Shown one piece after another: positions 8,113 to 12,614 of a DNA stretch of 12,614 nt. The position numbers and the translations under genes were made by a program. This DNA is from Cyclostephanos tholiformis (taxonomy: Eukaryota > Bacillariophyta > Thalassiosirophyceae > Thalassiosirales > Thalassiosiraceae), in contig JALLPB010000837.1 of NCBI GenBank assembly GCA_036939975.1, positions 1 through 12,614 of the forward strand, written 5' to 3'. The number at the start of each line of letters is the position of its first letter. The first letter of the stretch is position 1. Under the pieces are notes generated by a model. It saw only the letters and a list, made by a program, of their open reading frames with translations, had not been told where the DNA came from and ran no database searches.

Positions 8113-8199
8113 TTTGTGATTTTTTACACTTAAATTGAGTCCCAGTCAACCGGTCGGAGGAGTTCACCACGACTCAATTTAAGTGTAAAAAATCACAAA
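8113..8199. repeat. Perfect 29-bp inverted repeat
   Basis: Arms 8113-8141 and 8171-8199 are exact reverse complements (left arm starts TTTGTGATTTTTTACAC, ends TTAAATTGAGTC) with a 29-base spacer. It sits 74 bases upstream of the ATG of the broken Myb-like gene. It could be a transposon terminus in a solo foldback, or a stem in a transcript. Perfect arms beside a decayed gene imply recent origin or gene conversion. Confidence 0.95.
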
Positions 8200-8210
8200 A
8201 AGTGACAGGT

Positions 8211-8259
8211 TTGGCGAGATTTAAGTGTATTTTTGACGGTCTTGGCGAGAATTAAGTGT
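8211..8259 (+). repeat. Direct repeat TTGGCGAGAWTTAAGTGT
   Basis: Two 18-bp copies at 8211-8228 and 8242-8259 differ at one base and are spaced 31 bp apart. They share TTAAGTGT with the neighbouring 29-bp inverted repeat, so the whole of 8113-8259 is a small repeat cluster of one origin. Confidence 0.85.
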
Positions 8260-8493
8260 GTATCACAAACACAAAAAGTATTGTGGATATGCACCACTGT
8301 TTCAAACAGAACAATATCGTATCCACTGAAATTGTGCAGAACTGGTGCAGACAGCAACATCACTGTCAAAGTGCAAGATGAGGGACAAGATTACACCCTG
8401 CAAGCTCGCATTGGCAATGACGAGTGTAAAATGCGTGATGACGCTGAAAGCTCCATGTTGCAGTTACATGTTGCTAGGAGGATGATTCATTAG
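8233..8493 (+). CDS. Uncertain ORF, 86 codons
   Basis: An open frame containing SNITVKVQDEGQDYTLQARI and a plausible mix of residues, beginning inside the repeat cluster. It faces the end of the TBC gene, and no splice sites or family can be assigned. It may be chance or the last exon of an unknown gene. Confidence 0.2.
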   Translation: MTVLARIKCVSQTQKVLWICTTVSNRTISYPLKLCRTGADSNITVKVQDEGQDYTLQARIGNDECKMRDDAESSMLQLHVARRMIH

Positions 8494-8647
8494 CCACAAG
8501 TGTTGTTTTTTCATATACTTGATCATAATTATGATTTAAGATAGTTCCATGCTCAAGATCTTCAGGCCCAACTGTGAACATTCACTCAATAGATGTTGAG
8601 AAATATATGCAGTTGCGCAAATGCGGTTCTGTTGCTCTACTTCAATC

Positions 8648-11600
8648 TCACCCATCGTTACTACTGTTACTCTTTGATCTTCGTACTTCCTTCCTCGCCT
8701 GGCCATCTACCGGCTCCCCTCTCCAAAAGCTCATGGCACTGCCAAAAAAACTTCTTCCAGCACTTGCAACAGTAGTCGAGGCCCCGTTCGCCGCCACTCT
8801 CGCGACCGCAAGGCCGCGCTCGCCAGCTTGACGAACCTGCTCTCGGATTAGAGGGGCCTCCCCACCCCGCAGGCCATACGCCATGACGATCGCCGGGGGG
8901 GGCTTGATCGATCGTAGTGCGTGTCCAAGGCTTATCCCGCCCTTGTGGCAGGCCAGGGTGATCTGGGATTCGTATATCCAAAGCGCGCGGCTCGACTCAA
9001 GGAGTCGATCAAGGTTTGTGGGCGGGTACGCCTGCAGCAGGCGAAGGCAGGCCGAGAAGTCGCCCATTAAGAGCATGTCGCGTATGACCATGACCATCGT
9101 GACGCTGACATAGCGGAGGAAGTTGTCCTTGTGCGTCGATGCGAACATGGAATCCCAAAGTCGAATCGTGTCCGGTAGGAGGAACTCCCTCGACAGCAAC
9201 GTTGTCAGCCACCTCACGGAGTAAAAACTGGGATCGATCCCCACGCTATCTAGATGGCACCGTACCTCGGGATCGTGCAAGCTCAGTAACGTGATCATGT
9301 TGCTGATGCGGCCGTGTATTCCGGTATCGGCCTCGTCCAGGTCGGGGACGAAAACGTCGCGCATCTCGACCATAAGGGCGTTGAATAGGAAGTAGGTATC
9401 GGCCTCGGCCTCGTTGGACCAATCCTCATTGGAATCGTGTGCCAGGACAAAGTACAAAGTACCAACTATTTCGTTCATGCCCTGGACGTATCGGACCTAA
9501 TACACGCCAGTAGATGCGTTATCGTTATCAGCAAACCGGTCAACAAGGGCAGAAATGAATTTCAACATAACACCGGCGTCTCCTCCCGAAAAAAGAAAAA
9601 AAACTCACCCCCTTGTTCAACTTAGCCCATACAAACAGTATCCGTTCAAGGGCGGCGTACCTCTTCTGTCCGAGATCCTCCCTCGGCTCGAGGAAGAATC
9701 TAAGGTCTGGATGAGTGCGAATAACATCCTTACGTATCTCGTCGAGAAGGAGCGCGTTCTCCTCCTCGTCCGTCTCCGATCGCCGATCGCCGCCGCCATT
9801 TGTCTTCGGGGAGATCGCGCCGTAGTTGCCATCGTCGTCATCGTTCGCGTCCCGACTGCCGCGTCGGCACAGCTCGACGCCCTCGGCGTACTCTCCCCCC
9901 GGATCGTCGCCGGAGGATGCCCTTGTTATGGATACCGATCGACGCAGCCTCGCGCTCCCGGGGGACGAGTCAGGTGTGTCGGATGTTTCGATTGCGTTCG
10001 CACCATCGTCGTCGTTGTCGTTTACGTCAAGTAGCAGGGGATAAGGCAGGTTATATCCCCCGTTACGGCCGTCCGAATACGAAGATGACGCAGGTGGCTC
10101 GATCGGCGTGGTTGTGGTCGTGGTCGTTGTCTTCGGTGCATCGCCGCGATCGCCGTCGTCCCCTCCCATCCCCCTCCCCCTCCGATACGCCGTACCCTTG
10201 TTACTACTATTCCTCGGCGTGTTCATCGCGCACATGGGGCTTAGCCTTTCCCGTCGTCTCGGCGGGCCGGTCCCGCCATCGCACTTGGCGACGTAACCCC
10301 CCCCCCCCGCTTTGTATACATCATTGCACTGGGCATCGAACGCCGACGGCGCGCCACCGTTTTCGTTCGCATTCTCCCAGTCATCCTGACGGTCAACGCG
10401 CGTTACCTACCCCCCCGGCGACCAACGACAACAACAACAATAATTTCAGGCGGACCTACTTACCCCTTCCTTGATTGCAAACACAGAGGCAGCACTCCTC
10501 CCCAAAAGATTTTNCGCACTTGGCGACGTACCCCCCCCCCCCCGCGTTGTATATATCATTGCGCTGGGCATCGAACGCCGACGGCGCGCCACCGTTTTCG
10601 TTCGCATTCTCCCCCCGGACCCACTCCTGCTGCATCCTCGCCGAGAGGAGGCCGGGCGTGAGACGGGGCGAGGGGGGGGGAGGGGGGGGAGGGGAATCGA
10701 CGTCGTCGTAGTCGATCCCGCTGCGGACGTCGTGGTCGTCGACGTCATCGATCGAGAAGGGAGCGTCGGGGGAATTGTCCCCCCCCGTCCTTCGCCGATG
10801 CAATTCGTTCGCCATATCCGAACCCTCACCGTATCCGTTTTCGTCGTTCGCGTCCGATAGCAGGTCGTGTGGCCTTGGACACGTCCCATCGAAGAATTCG
10901 TTGACGAGGGCGTCGTACAATTTGCGATCCCTCTCCAACACCTCGTTCCACATGTCGGTCTGGGGGGGGAGGTAACCCAGCAGTACCCGCCACACCAATG
11001 GGCGGTACGAACGGTGGGGATTGCCCGAGGCAGGATGCGATCGCACGGCCGCCGACGCCGCGTCGCAAGCATCGTCGCGGTCGTCCTCGCTGTCGACGTC
11101 GTCGCGTTCTCGGCGTCCGGAAGAGTGGCGGCGGCACGGGGGGGACGGTGGCTCGTCCGGCACGCCGCGCGACGACAGCCTCCTCAATTCGAGGACGTCG
11201 ATGACGTGTCCCGGACGGCATAGCTTGCTGTAATTCACGGTCCCCCCCCCCCTCCTCCTCCTCCTCCTCCTCCTCCCCTTCCCCCTCGCCATACCGTCAT
11301 CCCCCCCCCGTCCATCGTCGTCCTCGTCGTGTATGCCCTCGTCGCCCGCACCCGTCGTCGTACCACCGTTCACGCCCAGGAGGCACCTCTCGAGCGTCGC
11401 GTATGCGACCGCCGACGACAGCAGCGACACGTTCGTCAACTTGGGCCTGGTACCGACGTTGTCGGATGCAGCCGCCGTAGTCGTCGTCGTCGCGTCATTG
11501 CCATCGTCGTCGTCGTCGACGACGACGACGCGCCGGCGTCGTGGCCGCTCCCGTCGTCCCTCTTCCTCCTCCCCGGGGTTGGGCGCAATGGCGACGAAGG

Positions 11601-11847
11601 GAGGGTCGGGGCGGGGGGGGGGGACGGGATACCCCCCCCCGATCAACTCGATGGTCCGTTGACGTTCGTCCGACTCGTCCTCCCCGTCGACCGATGCCAT
11701 CGCATTACCGTCGCCATCATTGTCGCGGATGATCGTCGTCGTCGACGGCGGCGGCGGCGGGATGCGGCCATGTTCGTGGTCGGTCCTACTTAACGACGGA
11801 TGCGCGACGATTACGACGTCGTCGTTTGCGATTGGGTCGGTGGACAT
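8648..11847 (-). CDS. TBC-domain Rab GTPase-activating protein, TBC1D13-like
   Basis: TBC proteins stimulate GTP hydrolysis by Rab GTPases in vesicle traffic. Exon 1 runs from the ATG at 11847 to 9609, exon 2 from 9496 to the stop at 8648; the intron is phase 0. If one 235-bp repeat period in exon 1 is a duplicate, the protein is 950 residues. An N-terminal TBC block lies at about 219-320 (VIDVLELRRLSSRGVP; RPLVWRVLLGYLPP). Then a long low-complexity insert (poly-Asp, poly-Pro, poly-Thr). Then DEIRKDVIRTHPDLRFF with the Arg finger IxxDxxR (Arg codon 9717-9719), AKLNKG, and across the intron VRYVQGMNE with the Gln finger YxQ (Gln codon 9482-9484). The remainder holds NEAEADTYFLFNALMVEMRD and RWLTTLLSREFLLPDTIRLW. 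Both fingers are intact, so GAP activity is expected. As written, the frame breaks at the repeat (10280-10613). The start is the only long in-frame ATG; an upstream ORF overlaps it. Confidence 0.85.
9497..9608 (-). other. Intron of the TBC gene (112 bp)
   Basis: Donor GTGAGT after the GGG codon of LNKG, acceptor GTATTAG before GTCCGATAC. Joining the exons gives LNKG-VRYVQGMNE, the continuous TBC catalytic motif, which fixes both sites. The phase is 0. Confidence 0.93.
10386..10463 (-). other. Candidate 78-bp intron between the repeat copies
   Basis: Donor GGG|GTAAGT (10463) and acceptor GTCAG (10386), followed by GAT GAC TGG and then copy 1 of the repeat in the TBC frame. In phase 0 the exon before it would read SAASVFAIKEG and join DDWENANENGG without a stop. 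But the frame coming from copy 2 across the single N is phase 1 at this donor and would hit a stop. The intron therefore works only if the N hides a length error or the tail belongs to another allele. Confidence 0.4.
10514..10514. other. Ambiguous base (N) at repeat junction
   Basis: This is the only N in the window, one base before copy 2 of the 99-bp repeat. A single N is a common placeholder where two contigs were joined with uncertain or negative spacing. Its position at a repeat edge makes a scaffold join likely. Confidence 0.8.
11251..11276 (-). repeat. CCT/AGG trinucleotide tract in the TBC coding region
   Basis: An uninterrupted CCT run which, read on the minus strand as AGG codons, encodes a stretch of eight Arg followed by Gly. 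Similar GTC and GAC runs lie at about 11480-11530 (poly-Asp and Thr). They lie before the conserved TBC blocks and keep the frame open, so length changes in steps of three are probably tolerated. Confidence 0.8.
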
Positions 11848-12614
11848 TGTACACCGAAATAATAGCCGGGCGGTTTGTCTCTCCCCGGATGCTCACTTTC
11901 TTTTTTGGTCACTTCGGCGGCGTGCTTGTCGTTCCCTATCGAAGCCTGATCGCCTCCGTCGATCAATTCTTTCGTGCGCGGTGTTGAAGCAACCTGTAAG
12001 GCTGCTCGCAATCACAACTCACTATTTTTTAAACGGCATAACCTCTAATAATATTTTATTCTGCTTACCATCCTACCGGCCCGCTAAAATCTACCATAAT
12101 ACCAGGCCTTCTGGGCAGGGACCCTTTTCTTGCGTACTATACTACCATATTCTACGTATGTACCTATCAATCTGTCTAATAGTAGCCACTATCGCAAGAG
12201 GCATAATAATATATATGTATTATTGTGCATCTTAAGCTAGTATGATATTCTCCTTTTTTGCATTTACCATGATGCTCAGAATAGTAGCTACGAGCAAGCA
12301 TGATTAGCCAATTGAGATTTTCTTTGCTACTTAGTCCTTAGTCTCTAAGGCACAAGGCACAGGTGCAAAACAAGTTGAATCATTTTTCAGTGGTAGCAAA
12401 TGAAGAAACCTCAATGATGACCTAGGCTGGTGGATAACTTCCCCTGAAATGAACTAAAACGAGTGAAAATGAAGTGGTATGTAGTTCAGGTCAGGAAGAG
12501 AAAATAATGAGCGTATTTTAATGCTTAAAAATGAAGTGGATCACCCTGGCCAAAGCAGAGGGGTGAGATGTAACCTGTAGGATTCTACAGGTGTTGGTAC
12601 ATCCTTATGATGTA
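11848..12614. other. 5' flank of the TBC gene
   Basis: Base composition returns to AT-rich past about 12000. No TATA box or initiator can be placed with confidence. A minus-strand ORF with ATG at 12011 ends at 11811, overlapping the TBC start in another frame. If the transcript begins upstream of 12011, this would be an overlapping upstream ORF that could lower translation. A long plus-strand ORF (11720-12235) is the antisense shadow of the GC-rich exon plus open AT-rich sequence. No gene is recognised beyond 12240. Confidence 0.4.

Larger units (their letters stand above)
10280..10613 (-). repeat. 99-bp direct repeat with 235-bp period inside the TBC exon
   Basis: Copy 1 is 10280-10378 and copy 2 is 10515-10613. 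They have equal length and about five differences, each including a 12 to 13 C run. On the minus strand both encode ENANENGGAPSAFDAQ then YVAKC, with three residue changes (Cys/Arg, Val/Ile, Lys/Asn). The 235-bp period is not a multiple of three. The N-terminal exon reads into copy 2 in frame and the C-terminal exon reads out of copy 1 in frame, so removing one period gives one open frame from 11847 to 9609. The 136 bases between the copies, including the N, do not match the sequence beyond copy 2. Confidence 0.9.

Noticed and set aside
9555..10474. Long plus-strand ORFs (9555-10034, 9800-10474) in the GC-rich region.
   Set aside because: They are antisense shadows of the TBC exon, made of low-complexity Arg, Ser and Pro from repeat codons, with no family motif.
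11720..12235. Plus-strand ORF of 171 codons.
   Set aside because: It starts inside the antisense of the TBC first exon and continues through AT-rich sequence with no domain-like pattern.

Overview
The window is eukaryotic nuclear DNA. It has short GT-AG introns, an intron-bearing Rab-GAP gene and many decayed DNA-transposon genes. The GC-rich, low-complexity host gene set in AT-rich repeat-filled DNA, and the style of the transposase relics, suggest a diatom or a related stramenopile. That assignment is inference from family recall. No bacterial operon, tRNA, rRNA or CRISPR array was seen.

Layout. Positions 1-1640 are AT-rich with no gene I can name. Positions 1641-6425 form one large foldback structure. 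Two diverged inverted arms (about 1641-2357 and 5751-6425) each carry the same short exons and introns of an unknown gene, reading inward from both sides. The loop between them holds, all on the minus strand, a broken PiggyBac-like transposase (2337-3795), a small element bounded by TTAA inverted repeats with an ORF remnant inside (3812-4158), a cluster of degenerate GATAAGCATAAAA repeats (4641-4800), and a broken DUF7869-type protein (4894-5783). Positions 6445-6600 hold a diverged tandem duplication. Positions 7095-8039 hold a broken Myb/trihelix-like gene on the minus strand, with a perfect 29-bp inverted repeat (8113-8199) just upstream of its start.

Positions 8648-11847 (minus) are the one convincing host gene, a TBC-domain Rab GTPase-activating protein resembling TBC1D13. 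It has one clear 112-bp intron and keeps both catalytic fingers (IxxDxxR and YxQ). Its first exon is interrupted by a 99-bp direct repeat of 235-bp period whose second copy abuts the only N in the window (10514). Removing exactly one 235-bp period restores a single reading frame, so an unmerged contig overlap, a divergent allele or a real tandem duplication must be told apart. Positions 11848-12614 are the 5' flank of this gene.

The genes do not form a pathway. The picture is a vesicle-traffic regulator next to a graveyard of nested DNA transposons. The most unusual object is the 4.8-kb foldback structure, whose arms carry spliced-gene fragments and whose loop holds relics of two different transposase families.
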